From Celeribacter baekdonensis (GTDB lineage: Bacteria; Pseudomonadota; Alphaproteobacteria; Rhodobacterales; Rhodobacteraceae), in NCBI RefSeq assembly GCF_900102315.1, contig NZ_FNBL01000004.1, positions 247,714-311,713 on the forward strand: a stretch of 64,000 nt of DNA, given 5' to 3'. A program made the position numbers and the translations under genes. Under the pieces are notes generated by a model. The model was not told the origin of the DNA and ran no database searches. It was given only the letters and a program-made list of their open reading frames with translations. Within the stretch, counting starts at the first letter, position 1; each line of letters opens with the position of its first letter. Of this stretch, positions 55,678-64,000 are shown one piece after another.

Positions 55678-56542
55678 GTTCTGCGTCCGCCGCGTCCGAA
55701 TAAATCGTTTCACCCATACTTGCTTTCCAGGCGCAATAGGCCGCCATGCGCCACCTGAACACGGGGCGCAACGTGAGGTAGCGATCCACAATCTCCGGGT
55801 TGGGATAGCCATCAAGTGCGGACATTTCATCTGCGAGGCTCAGTTGGGTCTGACCGTAAACGTGATGCATAGCTGGCGAAAGTGCGATGGCCAAATCCGC
55901 CGTCGGGTCTCCGAATGCTGGGCATTGCCAGTCAACAAACCGGACCATGCCATCCTGAGACAGCGCATTTGCGGGCGTTGGATCGCCGTGAAGAAACGCG
56001 GGCGACATGGGCGACATGGGCGGCACATCGCGTAGAGCGGGCCTGTGGCTGTGCAGTCGCTTGGCGAGGTCTGTCGTTTGGCCATTAAGAAACCGATTTC
56101 CGTCTGCCAATAGCGTTGATGAGCTGACATTAACCTGCCGAATCCCAAGAGGTGCGGGCAGGGCATGTAATTGCCCTAGCGCCCTGAGAACCGAGTCATC
56201 GGTCTTGGCCACTGATGCGCCGGGCAGGTAGGTATAGATCAGGCAAGGTCCCATTGATGTCTCAAACTGGGCGACGAACTCAGGCGCAAGGCCATGCCCC
56301 CTTAGGGCACAAAGCGCGGTAATTTCGGCCTTGGGGTCATTGGGGAATAGAGGGTTAGCGCGCGATATATCAAAGAGCTTAAACACCCAATCACTGTCTG
56401 GGCTGATCACTCGCCATATTGCGTTGGTCCGCCCGCCAGACAAACACGACCAGTCCATCGGCTCCGTCATCATGCGGCCCGCCTGAACCAAAATCTCTTT
56501 TGGCGGCGTCACCTGTGCGTCTTGGGCGAGGGATGTCATCAA
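55655..56542 (-). CDS. Aminoglycoside/choline kinase-like phosphotransferase
   Basis: A 295-residue small-molecule kinase fold. The catalytic loop FLHGDPTPANAL and the metal-binding VDWQCPAFGDPTADLA are present, along with an N-terminal Gly-rich start (LSGGRTNAIWRV). It resembles the choline/ethanolamine or thiamine kinase group more than antibiotic-modifying enzymes. The substrate is not evident. Two adjacent ATGs (56542, 56539) are possible. It overlaps the end of ubiB by 23 bases. Confidence 0.78.
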   Translation of the reverse strand: MMTSLAQDAQVTPPKEILVQAGRMMTEPMDWSCLSGGRTNAIWRVISPDSDWVFKLFDISRANPLFPNDPKAEITALCALRGHGLAPEFVAQFETSMGPCLIYTYLPGASVAKTDDSVLRALGQLHALPAPLGIRQVNVSSSTLLADGNRFLNGQTTDLAKRLHSHRPALRDVPPMSPMSPAFLHGDPTPANALSQDGMVRFVDWQCPAFGDPTADLAIALSPAMHHVYGQTQLSLADEMSALDGYPNPEIVDRYLTLRPVFRWRMAAYCAWKASMGETIYSDAADAELSLEQAL

Positions 56543-56611
56543 TGCGGTCTCCGAACGCGGGATCGCCGGAGTTTAACGGGGGGCGGGCAGGCGTCGCAAC
56601 CCGCGATTGCA

Positions 56612-57289
56612 TCAACTTGGATCGCGCAGTGCGGTGACCGAATCGGAATCAATTTCATTGCCGCCTTCCAGCACCAAAATGGTCGATCCTGCGTCAAATC
56701 GTGCTTCGACAATGCGGGAATAGGTTTCGACAGATGTGGTGGAGAGGTAGGTTTCGCCGCTGTAATTTTCGAGCTCAAAACTATAAAGCCCGGTCTTGAA
56801 TGGATCACCATCGTCATCGACGCCCGCCCATTCCACGACATCCGAGGTTGGGTCCATGGTGACCTGTTGGACAACATTTCCTTTCGAATCGCGCACGACC
56901 AAAACAGTTTTGTCGGCGGCCGTGGCTGGATCGGATTTGAGCGAGATTGGTGAGCCGTCAAAATAGGCGGCTTCTTCGCTGCGCGCCTCCATACCGACCC
57001 AGCCTGACAATTGCGAAAACCCCATAAGCCCAAGCTGAGCCGAGAGGTCTTCTAGAAGATCATTGGTTAAAACTGCTTGTTCGACCGATGAGAATGTCGC
57101 GAGCTGCGTCGCGTAATCGGTCGAATCAATCGGGTTAAGCGGATCTTGGTTTTGCATTTGTACGGTAAGCATTTTGAGGAACGTATCAAAATCGGACCCG
57201 ACCGTGCTAGATGCCGAGTTGGTGCTTGTAGACTTCGAACTTGTCGAACTGGAGGATGTGGTCGCCGCCGGTGCAATTGTGTTGGTCAT
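56612..57289 (-). CDS. flgD: Flagellar hook-capping protein FlgD
   Basis: A 225-residue protein with a Ser/Thr-rich N-terminus, the conserved FlgD segment DFDTFLKMLTVQMQNQDPLN, then PIDSTDYATQLATFSSVEQA, and a C-terminal Ig/tudor-like part. It caps the growing hook during assembly. It lies 11 bases after fliK, the hook-length ruler, in one operon. Confidence 0.93.
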   Translation of the reverse strand: MTNTIAPAATTSSSSTSSKSTSTNSASSTVGSDFDTFLKMLTVQMQNQDPLNPIDSTDYATQLATFSSVEQAVLTNDLLEDLSAQLGLMGFSQLSGWVGMEARSEEAAYFDGSPISLKSDPATAADKTVLVVRDSKGNVVQQVTMDPTSDVVEWAGVDDDGDPFKTGLYSFELENYSGETYLSTTSVETYSRIVEARFDAGSTILVLEGGNEIDSDSVTALRDPS

Positions 57290-57300
57290 CTGATGCTCCT

Positions 57301-59400
57301 TTAGAGTCTAAGATCCATGCCGGACGTCGCATCAAGCGAAAGGCGCACAGGCTGAATTTGTGGGTTGGGGGCGGGAGGCATGGCGTTCAAACTCTCCGCA
57401 GATGTTCCTTCAGAACTGTCGAATTTTTGTTGGTCACCCCCTTGAGATCCTTGATCAAAGCTCTGAAAGGAGAACCCGCTGTTCTCATATCCAAGATCTC
57501 GGAATTCGGTCATCAGGCTGTCGATGTTGCGCCGCAAAAGATCAAGGGTTTCAGCCCGTTCAGCCGCAATCACCACATGCATCGCACCGTTTTCTGAAAG
57601 CTGAAAAGAGAGCCGGACTTTGCCTAATTCTTCAGGGGAGAGAGTGATTTCAACAGGGCGATCGGGAAGTTGCCGTGCCGCATCGGCAAGCTGCATCGCG
57701 ACCCGAGTTGGCAGGTCCGCTTTTGTTGCCATACTGACCGGGGAATCGGCTTCATTCGCGCGATCGGCGGCAGACAGGACATGCGCCTGTTCGCCAAGCC
57801 TCTCGGAGATACCCTCTACTCCGGCCTTAAGCTCTTCTGCTTCCGCATGCGTCAACGGCGTGATTTGAGACATGACGAGAGCCGAAGAGGCCACTGTTGA
57901 TGTGCCGGGTGTCGCCGTTGCGCGGGTTGTGATCTCGGTCCTATCGTCGTCCTGTTGCGCTTTTTCAGCCGCAGCCCCATCCGAATGACGCCCGATGTGC
58001 GCATCGCCGTCATTTTGCTGAGTGGCAACGTGAGCGGCAGCGGATTGTTCTGTGCCACCTTTCGCTTGCAGCGTGTTTTGTTGGGCGAACGTTGGCGTTT
58101 CCGTTGCGGCCTTTGGCGCCTCAATGTGACTCACAGTCTCGGGCACACCCTCTGACATGAGTGGCGTGAGCGTCGTTTTTTCTAGAACAGAGGGGTTTGG
58201 AAGTGTTCCGGTTTGACCAGCTGTGACTTTGAGGGGCTCGGTGCCAACTTTCGGTCCGATCAGATCAGAATCCAATCGGCCCTCGTCATCTTTCACCGTA
58301 AGGATACTGTTCGACTGAGATTCTGATGTCTGCTCTGTTGTGGTGTCTGCCTGCAAAAGAACGGACGAGATCGCAAGTTTGGCGTTTGCATGTGCCGTGG
58401 TCTCGGGAGGGGCGCTTGGCTTTTCAACCGCTTTTGAAATCGTGGATTGATCTGTATCCGACACCGTATCATCTGGCGCAAAATTCATGTCAAAAAGCGC
58501 TGTTTCATTACGGCTCATTGTAGCCGCACCGCCTGTGGACGGCTCCAGGCGCAAGATTTTGGAATTCGCGACAGTGGATTTTAGAGAATCATTTTTGTAC
58601 GCAGCATCATCAAAAGAGCGACCCTGTCCAGCCATCGCTCCTGTGGAGACTTCACTGGTGTGGCTTGGTACAGCCGTGGCTTGAGGTGTGTTGCCTTGGT
58701 TTTCAGGACGGTTGAGGAAATCTAAACTCCCTGACCCATTTTGGGCTTTTTGCTCCGAATGCACCTCATTCCCAATCTGTTCTACAGAGAAATCAGCCTC
58801 TGCCTCACCAAGAGAGAGACCAGTGATTTCGTCAGTCGGATTTTGAGCAGCGCCTTCCTTTGCGTCCAACTCAACGCCTGCGATGAAAGGCTGGTTTTTA
58901 TCGACCGTGGATGACGCTACGGAAAGCGGAGTATTGGGCCGATCATCTCCTTGCCACGCAAAGCGCACCTCAACTGAGGTCACAGCAAGAGGTTGAATTG
59001 ACAGAGGTTTGTCGATCTGGGATTTGTCGATTTGTTGTCCATAAAATGGAATGGTCTCGGGCTCAAAACCGGCGTCCGGCGTGTCACTCAGTTCAATGCT
59101 TTCGTCGCTCGTTGTGGTGCTCTCACCCGCAACAACCGCCAGCCCATCAAAGACATCCTTGGCGGAGGTTTGCGTCATTTGGTCATTGCCTCCGACCATA
59201 GCCACGCCCGCCATGACCACATCAGTGTGCTCTACGTTGGGTTTTGATGTGCCGCTTTGCGCTCCGAAAACGGAGGCAAAGGTGCTTTCAGCATGTTCGG
59301 GTAAAATATCCCCTGGCACAGGTGTGTTTTGGGAACGGTTTTGACCGTCAGTGCGCGCAATCGCTGCGAAGTCTAAAGTTTGTAATTGCATTTCTTGCAT
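57301..59400 (-). CDS. fliK: Flagellar hook-length control protein FliK
   Basis: About 699 residues, long and low in complexity: a Gln/Thr/Ser-rich N-terminal ruler of some 550 residues, then the conserved Flg_hook domain (RPVEITLSPEELGKVRLSFQ, and MHVVIAAERAETLDLLRRN). FliK measures hook length and switches export specificity. The start is uncertain: ATG 59400 or 59391, or GTG 59427, none with a strong ribosome binding site. Confidence 0.88.
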   Translation of the reverse strand: MQEMQLQTLDFAAIARTDGQNRSQNTPVPGDILPEHAESTFASVFGAQSGTSKPNVEHTDVVMAGVAMVGGNDQMTQTSAKDVFDGLAVVAGESTTTSDESIELSDTPDAGFEPETIPFYGQQIDKSQIDKPLSIQPLAVTSVEVRFAWQGDDRPNTPLSVASSTVDKNQPFIAGVELDAKEGAAQNPTDEITGLSLGEAEADFSVEQIGNEVHSEQKAQNGSGSLDFLNRPENQGNTPQATAVPSHTSEVSTGAMAGQGRSFDDAAYKNDSLKSTVANSKILRLEPSTGGAATMSRNETALFDMNFAPDDTVSDTDQSTISKAVEKPSAPPETTAHANAKLAISSVLLQADTTTEQTSESQSNSILTVKDDEGRLDSDLIGPKVGTEPLKVTAGQTGTLPNPSVLEKTTLTPLMSEGVPETVSHIEAPKAATETPTFAQQNTLQAKGGTEQSAAAHVATQQNDGDAHIGRHSDGAAAEKAQQDDDRTEITTRATATPGTSTVASSALVMSQITPLTHAEAEELKAGVEGISERLGEQAHVLSAADRANEADSPVSMATKADLPTRVAMQLADAARQLPDRPVEITLSPEELGKVRLSFQLSENGAMHVVIAAERAETLDLLRRNIDSLMTEFRDLGYENSGFSFQSFDQGSQGGDQQKFDSSEGTSAESLNAMPPAPNPQIQPVRLSLDATSGMDLRL

Positions 59401-59443
59401 CCGGGATTTCTTTCGCCGTGATGTCACTATCCTCCGCGAGTGG

Positions 59444-59458
59444 TTACCGCTTCTTTAC
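59444..59458. promoter_or_regulatory. CtrA-like box between fliK and the FlgJ-like gene
   Basis: TTAC-CGCTTCT-TTAC on the plus strand, or GTAA-N7-GTAAC on the minus strand, is a direct repeat with CtrA-type spacing and two mismatches. It lies 44 bases from the fliK start and 50 from the FlgJ-like start, in the divergent promoter region. Confidence 0.35.
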
Positions 59459-59508
59459 CGAATGGGGGGTATGAGTCGAAAAATACTTCGAATTGGAGTG
59501 ACCCGCCC

Positions 59509-59799
59509 ATGACCCCCAACGCAATCAATGCGATCCAACACAGTCAGACTTTAAAGACGTCTCAAGAGGAAAAGTTGCAGGATGTTGCGAATAAACTCGA
59601 GGCAACGTTTCTTGCCGAAATGTTGAAAAGTGCTGGATTCGGTGAAACGCCGGACACATTCGGAGGTGGAACGGGCGAAGATCAATTTTCCTCCTTTTTG
59701 GTTCAGGCTCAGGCAGAAAAGATTGTTGAAGCTGGCGGTATTGGCCTCGCGGAATACATATTTGACGCTTTAAAGGAGACTATAGATGGCACTTCTTGA
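59509..59799 (+). CDS. Rod-binding (FlgJ N-terminal-like) protein
   Basis: A 96-residue protein matching the rod-binding half of FlgJ (KLEATFLAEMLKSAGFG, FSSFLVQAQAEKIVEAGGIGLAEYI) without the muramidase domain, as usual in alphaproteobacteria. It acts as a cap or scaffold for rod assembly. The start at 59509 has GGAG upstream. It overlaps the next gene by 14 bases. Confidence 0.85.
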   Translation: MTPNAINAIQHSQTLKTSQEEKLQDVANKLEATFLAEMLKSAGFGETPDTFGGGTGEDQFSSFLVQAQAEKIVEAGGIGLAEYIFDALKETIDGTS

Positions 59800-60139
59800 T
59801 GCCTTTCGGCCGGCTGCGGCGCTGTCAGATCTTTTGGATAAAGAAAAGGCCGCGATTCTCAAAAGCGACTTTTCGACTCTCGAAAAACTCTCGAAGACCA
59901 AAGAATCGCTTCTTGTCATGGTGGCCAAAGCGCAGATCTCTCCATCTGATTTAAAGGCGTTGAAGCAGCGCTCAGAGCACAACAGCCGTCTTCTTATGGC
60001 GTCTGCGAAGGGGATCAAATCTGCACGGGAAAAATTGCTTTCGTTGCGCAGTACATCGCGCAGCTTCACGGCCTATGGCCCGGCTGGGAAAACCACCCCG
60101 ATTGGTAACAAGTCATTAACCATGAAGAGAAAAGCATAA
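59786..60139 (+). CDS. FlgN-like flagellar export chaperone
   Basis: A 117-residue, mostly helical protein with a heptad-rich middle (LLDKEKAAILKSDFSTLEKL, LSKTKESLLVMVAKAQIS). The size, helical character and position after the rod-binding gene fit a FlgN-type chaperone, which delivers FlgK and FlgL for export. Sequence identity to FlgN is low, so the call rests partly on context. AAGGAG precedes the ATG. Confidence 0.6.
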   Translation: MALLDAFRPAAALSDLLDKEKAAILKSDFSTLEKLSKTKESLLVMVAKAQISPSDLKALKQRSEHNSRLLMASAKGIKSAREKLLSLRSTSRSFTAYGPAGKTTPIGNKSLTMKRKA

Positions 60140-60367
60140 CGGTTTGCCCGATTTTTGCCTCAAATTCGAAGCATCAATTCGGAACAGCTTAGGGAACTCT
60201 TAGCCTTTAAGCTTCATAGATCAGAGTGCATCCCGAGGGGGTGGCACGGTAGACCGGAAGCGGTCATCCGTAATCAGTCAGAATGACGGTCCTGAACCTG
60301 CCCGTGGGGGTGGATCTCGAAACTCATGCGGCGCAAAACGCGTCCCAAGATCAAAGGAAATTATGCT
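60140..60367 (+). promoter_or_regulatory. Flagellin leader with CtrA-like repeat
   Basis: A 228-base gene-free leader. TTAG-GGAACTC-TTAG at 60189-60203 fits the CtrA spacing with two mismatches. Downstream are small inverted repeats (GACCG-GAAG-CGGTC at about 60252-60265) and a GC-rich segment before the ribosome binding site AAAGGA. A long leader fits post-transcriptional control of flagellin by FlbT, encoded just downstream. Confidence 0.4.
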
Positions 60368-61882
60368 ATGTCCAGCATTCTGACCAACAATGGCGCAATG
60401 GTTGCGCTGCAAACCTTGAACTCCATCAACTCTAATCTTTCCAAGACTCAGAGCATGATCTCGACCGGTAAAGATGTTGCATCCGCCAAGGACAACTCTT
60501 CGGTCTGGGCCATCTCGAAAGTCATGGAATCCGATGTTGCCGGTTTCAATGCAATCTCTGACAGCCTTGCTCTCGGTGAATCGACACTTTCCGTTGCCGC
60601 TCAAGCGTCTGAGACGGTCACCGACCTTTTGACCAACATCAAAGAAAAAGTCGTTGCGTCTCAAGAAGAAAACGTTGATCGCGCAAAAATCCAAACCGAT
60701 ATTGACGCTTTGGTCGGTCAGGTGAAATCGGTCATCGGCGCAGCCCAGTTCAATGGACTGAGTCTGGTTGAAGGCACCGACGACGTTAAAATCTTGTCCT
60801 CTTTGGACCGTGCTTCTGACGGGACTGTGACAGCCTCGGACATCACAGTAAATCGCATGGATCTCTCCACAAGTGCAGGGACCTATGGTTCGGGTACGTC
60901 TCTCGCATCCAACGCAACCGCGTCTGCCGCAGCTGTGTCCAATACCGCAAATACTGCAATTGTGACAGTCGGCAACACCTGGGCTGCGAATGATGTGGCA
61001 ACGCTGAGCGTCGCCGGCATCGAGGTGAGCTTTACTGCCGCCGGCACAGCCGTTGCTGACGTCGGAGATGGCCTTGCTGGTCTCATCAATGGTCTCGGCA
61101 TCGAAGGCGTGACAGCGACAGGCAATGGTGACGGTACGCTGACGGTCAGTTCCACCAAAGCCTTCGAAGGTGTTTCTGTGAGCGTGGGCGAGACGACAGC
61201 AGGTGATGGTGATGTCTTGATCACAACCCTAAATGGCACCGGCTCTCTGACGGCAACATCTGGTGACATCGACGAACGTGCAGAAAACATTGCTCTTTCG
61301 ACCTCAGCCGCTGTGAAGGAAGGCGATGGCTACAAAGTCACTGTCGGCGGAAGTTCCTACAACTATGTCGCCGGTAAAGGCGAATCAATGGAGGATGTCG
61401 CCAAGGGGTTGAAAACGGCAATTGACTCGGCTGGCCTTGCAGACATCAGCACAACCGTAGCCAAGGACGCAACCACTGGGCAGTGGTCTTTGAAAGTCGA
61501 TAACGCCGGGTCTTCTCTTGCTTTCTCCGTTACTGGTAACGAAGACGGTAAAGCCTCTGGTGGTCTTTTCGGGCTCGACAGCATTGATGTAACCAGCAAT
61601 TCAGGCGCTGATGCGGCTCTTGGCAACATCGAGACTCTTATCAACAACTCGATCGACGCAGCCGCTTCGTTTGGTTCGGCCCAAGGTCGCATTGAAACCC
61701 AATCGACCTTTATCTCCAACCTGACTGATGCATTGACGTCCGGCATTGGCTCTATGGTTGATGCAGATATGGAAGAAGCTTCTGCCAAACTTCAGGCGCT
61801 TCAGGTTCAGCAACAGCTGGGCGTGCAGTCTCTTTCGATTGCAAACCAGGCACCGCAGTCGATCCTGTCGCTCTTTGGCTAA
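60368..61882 (+). CDS. fliC: Flagellin
   Basis: A 504-residue filament protein. The conserved N-terminal D0/D1 region (SILTNNGAMVALQTLNSINS, then SNLSKTQSMISTGKDVASAK) and the C-terminal region (EASAKLQALQVQQQLGVQSL) are intact. The central insert carries two flagellin-IN-type modules (around residues 200-270 and 310-390), exposed on the filament. The start at 60368 was chosen over 60326, which would add a basic tail. A terminator follows, then flaF and flbT. Confidence 0.95.
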   Translation: MSSILTNNGAMVALQTLNSINSNLSKTQSMISTGKDVASAKDNSSVWAISKVMESDVAGFNAISDSLALGESTLSVAAQASETVTDLLTNIKEKVVASQEENVDRAKIQTDIDALVGQVKSVIGAAQFNGLSLVEGTDDVKILSSLDRASDGTVTASDITVNRMDLSTSAGTYGSGTSLASNATASAAAVSNTANTAIVTVGNTWAANDVATLSVAGIEVSFTAAGTAVADVGDGLAGLINGLGIEGVTATGNGDGTLTVSSTKAFEGVSVSVGETTAGDGDVLITTLNGTGSLTATSGDIDERAENIALSTSAAVKEGDGYKVTVGGSSYNYVAGKGESMEDVAKGLKTAIDSAGLADISTTVAKDATTGQWSLKVDNAGSSLAFSVTGNEDGKASGGLFGLDSIDVTSNSGADAALGNIETLINNSIDAAASFGSAQGRIETQSTFISNLTDALTSGIGSMVDADMEEASAKLQALQVQQQLGVQSLSIANQAPQSILSLFG

Positions 61883-61892
61883 GAGCAACCTT

Positions 61893-61919
61893 CCGGGCGC
61901 CAGATCGGCGCCCGGTTTT
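61893..61919 (+). terminator. Terminator after flagellin
   Basis: A 9-bp perfect GC stem CCGGGCGCC / GGCGCCCGG with an AGATC loop is followed by TTTT. It lies 11 bases after the flagellin stop. Confidence 0.9.
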
Positions 61920-61971
61920 CACCGCGGTAAAACCCGCGCTGTAGAATTCATTGTCACCGGAAGGATACGAC

Positions 61972-62343
61972 GTGAACGCTCTCCAAATGGCCCGAACGGC
62001 CTATTCCAATACCACCGCCCCAATTCGTACACCTCGCGGAACTGAGTACGAGGCTTTCGCGCGCATTACGCACCGTCTGCGCCAAGCTTCAGAAGATAAG
62101 AAAACATCTTACCCTGATTATGTAAAAGCTCTTTACGACAACCGTCGCCTCTGGACCCTTCTCGCCTCCAGCGTTGCAGACAAAGACAATCAACTCCCAA
62201 AAGAGCTTAGAGCAAAAATCTTTTATCTTGCTCAATTCACAGCTCAACATACATCGGCAATTCTTTCTAAAAAAGCCAATGAGACAGCCCTCATTGACAT
62301 CAACACAGCCATTATGCGCGGCTTGCATCGGGAGGGTCAGTAA
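61972..62343 (+). CDS. flaF: Flagellar biosynthesis regulator FlaF
   Basis: A 123-residue FlaF protein. It shows LQMARTAYSNTTAPIRTPRG near the start and the segments YDNRRLWTLLASSVADKDNQ and LPKELRAKIFYLAQFTAQHT. FlaF and FlbT adjust flagellin synthesis and secretion in alphaproteobacteria. The start is GTG at 61972 with AAGGA six bases upstream. It abuts flbT. Confidence 0.92.
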   Translation: MNALQMARTAYSNTTAPIRTPRGTEYEAFARITHRLRQASEDKKTSYPDYVKALYDNRRLWTLLASSVADKDNQLPKELRAKIFYLAQFTAQHTSAILSKKANETALIDINTAIMRGLHREGQ

Positions 62344-62751
62344 ATGAGTGGCCTCGTATTAAAACTCGGCCCAAAAGAACGGGTTCTGATCAACGGTGCT
62401 GTGATTGAAAATGGAGACAGGCGGTCTCGACTTTCAATTGTGACGCCAAATGCAAACATCCTCAGGCTACGCGATGCGATACACCCTGAAGAAGTAAACA
62501 CTCCAGTTCGCAGAGTGTGCTATATTGCGCAACTCGTCCTCTCAGGCGACGCAGAGCCAAAAGATGCGAACATTCAGCTTATGCGTGGAATTGAGCAGCT
62601 TAGTCAGGTTCTAACAGACCCCGACAGCCGCAAAATTTTAAACACCGCGACGGCGGAAATCCAAAACGAGCAGTATTATCAAGCACTCAAAGCACTTCGC
62701 GCGCTCATTCCAAGAGAAGAACGGCTATTGTCGGCCGCTAAATACCAATGA
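62344..62751 (+). CDS. flbT: Flagellin mRNA regulator FlbT
   Basis: A 135-residue FlbT. Recognisable are LVLKLGPKERVLINGAVIEN, the middle PVRRVCYIAQLVLSGD and the ending YYQALKALRALIPREERLL. In Caulobacter FlbT binds the flagellin 5' leader and represses translation, while FlaF counteracts it. It overlaps the DUF1217 gene by 4 bases (ATGA). Confidence 0.94.
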   Translation: MSGLVLKLGPKERVLINGAVIENGDRRSRLSIVTPNANILRLRDAIHPEEVNTPVRRVCYIAQLVLSGDAEPKDANIQLMRGIEQLSQVLTDPDSRKILNTATAEIQNEQYYQALKALRALIPREERLLSAAKYQ

Positions 62752-63545
62752 GCTATCAGCCTGTTGTTCCATTTGGTGGTTACGCCGGATGGGTTGTCCT
62801 TCAACGCACGAAGGATAACCAGCAGGAGGCATTCAACGCCTCCTCTGAAATAAAGCGCGACATCGATTACTTCCGCGAAAATATCGCGGAAGTAAAGTCT
62901 GCCGAGGAACTGGTGTCAAATTTCCGCCTTCTCAAAGTCGCTCTGGGAGCATTCGGGTTGGATGATGACATCAACAACAAATATTTTATTGAGCGCGTTT
63001 TGGACGAGGGCACGCTCGATTCGGACTCACTCTCAAATAAGCTGTCCGACAAGCGCTACTTTAAATTTTCAGAAGCATTCGGGTTTGGAAATTTCGACAT
63101 CCCGAACACTGTACTGAGTGATTTTCCGGACGAGATCATTTCTTCCTACCAAAATAAGCAATTTGAAATTGCCGTCGGCGAGCAAAATGATGACATGCGG
63201 CTTGCTCTAAATATTGAGACAGAGCTGACAGAAATTGCAAATAAAGATACGACGGGAAACGGTCGTTGGTACTCAGTTATGGGAAATGAAGCTGTGAGGT
63301 CTGTGATGCAAACAGCACTTGGACTTCCTAGTTCTGTCAGCACACTGGATTTAGACCAACAGCTGACAATTTTCAAAGACAAAGCTAAGCAGTATTTTGG
63401 AAACTCTGAGGTCGCTCAATTTTCAGACCCTGAAAAAAGAGAAGACCTCGTGAAGCTTTTTCTCATACGGTCCGAAATCAATGCAGGGTCAACAGGCACG
63501 TCTGCAGCATCTAATGCGCTTGCGCTTTTGACTGGATCTTTTTGA
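62748..63545 (+). CDS. DUF1217 flagellar-associated protein
   Basis: A 265-residue soluble protein of the DUF1217 family, which is found with alphaproteobacterial flagellar genes. Features include VVPFGGYAGWVVLQRTKDNQ and the repeated acidic helical segments FRLLKVALGAFGLDDDINNK and NKYFIERVLDEGTLD. Function unknown; coupling to flbT implies a role in filament or export. It is the last flagellar gene before the transposase remnant. Confidence 0.82.
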   Translation: MSYQPVVPFGGYAGWVVLQRTKDNQQEAFNASSEIKRDIDYFRENIAEVKSAEELVSNFRLLKVALGAFGLDDDINNKYFIERVLDEGTLDSDSLSNKLSDKRYFKFSEAFGFGNFDIPNTVLSDFPDEIISSYQNKQFEIAVGEQNDDMRLALNIETELTEIANKDTTGNGRWYSVMGNEAVRSVMQTALGLPSSVSTLDLDQQLTIFKDKAKQYFGNSEVAQFSDPEKREDLVKLFLIRSEINAGSTGTSAASNALALLTGSF

Positions 63546-63646
63546 GTTAAAAAGTCTTATTGAACTGACGAGAATGGAGAAATTCAGTGTAAGTGGTGCA
63601 TTACCCATGCAGTTGAGCTATGGTTGAATTTGGGTGACGCGCATCA

Positions 63647-64000
63647 TCAGGCGGCGCGGTTTTCGGCATCGTTGGTCACGTCGAGACCGTCATTGAATTT
63701 GATTCCTTCGATGACTTTTGGCAACTGATTTCTGCCCTTGAGGCGCAGCCATTTTTTCGATGCAGCCTGAATGAGGGTAAAGACCATCAGCTTTTCGGTC
63801 TTTTGTGACAGCGCGCCTTTGGTGCGACCTGTTCTGTGCCGAACAGTCGCGAAGACGCTTTCAATGGGGTTCGATGTGCGCAGGTGGCCCCAATGGTTCC
63901 GCCGGGAAGTCGAAGAATGCGAGCATCGCGTTTTGGTCTTTGGTCAGGCAAGCAACACCCTTTGGGTATTTGACGCCATACTTTTCGGAGAACACTGTCA
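63647..64000 (-). pseudogene. IS256-family transposase, frameshifted and cut by window edge
   Basis: The minus strand encodes the C-terminal part of an IS256-type (mutator) transposase. The stretch KYPKGVACLTKDQNAML then FFDFPAE is in one frame, and SNPIESVFATVRHRTGRTKG to the stop at 63647 is in another. One extra base at 63895-63896 shifts the frame between PAE and the expected HW-HLRTSNP. This inactivates the gene, unless it is a sequencing error. The rest lies beyond the window. The 101 bases between the DUF1217 gene and this stop hold no clear terminal repeat that I can fix. Confidence 0.85.

Noticed and set aside
1..64000. CRISPR array, prophage or integrative element in the window
   Set aside because: No spaced repeats, integrase, phage structural genes or attachment-site duplication next to the tRNA were seen.

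Overview
The window reads as a chromosomal segment of an alphaproteobacterium of the Rhodobacterales (Roseobacter-type). The evidence is the RegB/SenC/RegA redox locus beside ahcY, the hemD-mic60-hemY run, a flagellin-FlaF-FlbT module, and a complete methylated-amine catabolic cluster of the kind known from marine roseobacters. Gene density is high, genes are often joined by ATGA or TGATG overlaps, and codon use looks uniform. The only clear mobile DNA is a broken IS256-type transposase at the right edge. I see no CRISPR array, prophage or rRNA.

Region 1 (1-19.9 kb) is housekeeping. A leftward series runs from regB through a kinase-less PAS protein (DivL-like), amgK and murU (peptidoglycan sugar recycling) to addB and addA (double-strand break repair). 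Rightward come senC, regA, ahcY and a DUF2853 gene, with a LysR regulator and an HD hydrolase on the other strand. A possible ~100-nt non-coding RNA ends in a strong terminator near 14.3 kb. Then follow EVE, YCII and gpsA leftward, hemD, mic60 and hemY rightward, and tRNA-Thr(CGT).

Region 2 (19.9-45.2 kb) encodes the route from trimethylamine to ammonium and C1 units. Tmm oxidises TMA to TMAO, Tdm cleaves TMAO to dimethylamine, and DmmABC with DmmD takes dimethylamine to monomethylamine. GmaS and MgsABC carry monomethylamine through gamma-glutamylmethylamide to N-methylglutamate. MgdABCD (sarcosine-oxidase-like) releases glutamate and methylene-THF. FolD and PurU carry the C1 unit to formate. 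An Amt transporter and a 58-residue membrane protein lie just before dmmD. Three regulators (XRE-cupin, GlxA/AraC type, GntR/FadR type) and a binding-protein-fold protein without a visible export signal are embedded. Several genes are separated by intercistronic hairpins. The TMAO ABC transporter genes (tmoXVWP) are not in this window.

Region 3 (45.2-64 kb) holds flagellar genes in two blocks: motB-flgE-flgK-flgL-flgI, and flgD/fliK divergent from a FlgJ-like protein, a FlgN-like protein, flagellin, flaF, flbT and a DUF1217 gene. Between them sit rpsT, an enoyl-CoA hydratase, mutM, ubiE-ubiB and a kinase-like gene. TTAN-N7-TTAN direct repeats resembling CtrA boxes precede four flagellar transcription units. 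A perfect TTAA-N7-TTAA box precedes the DivL-like gene, which suggests that the two regions are linked through the CtrA phosphorelay (inference).
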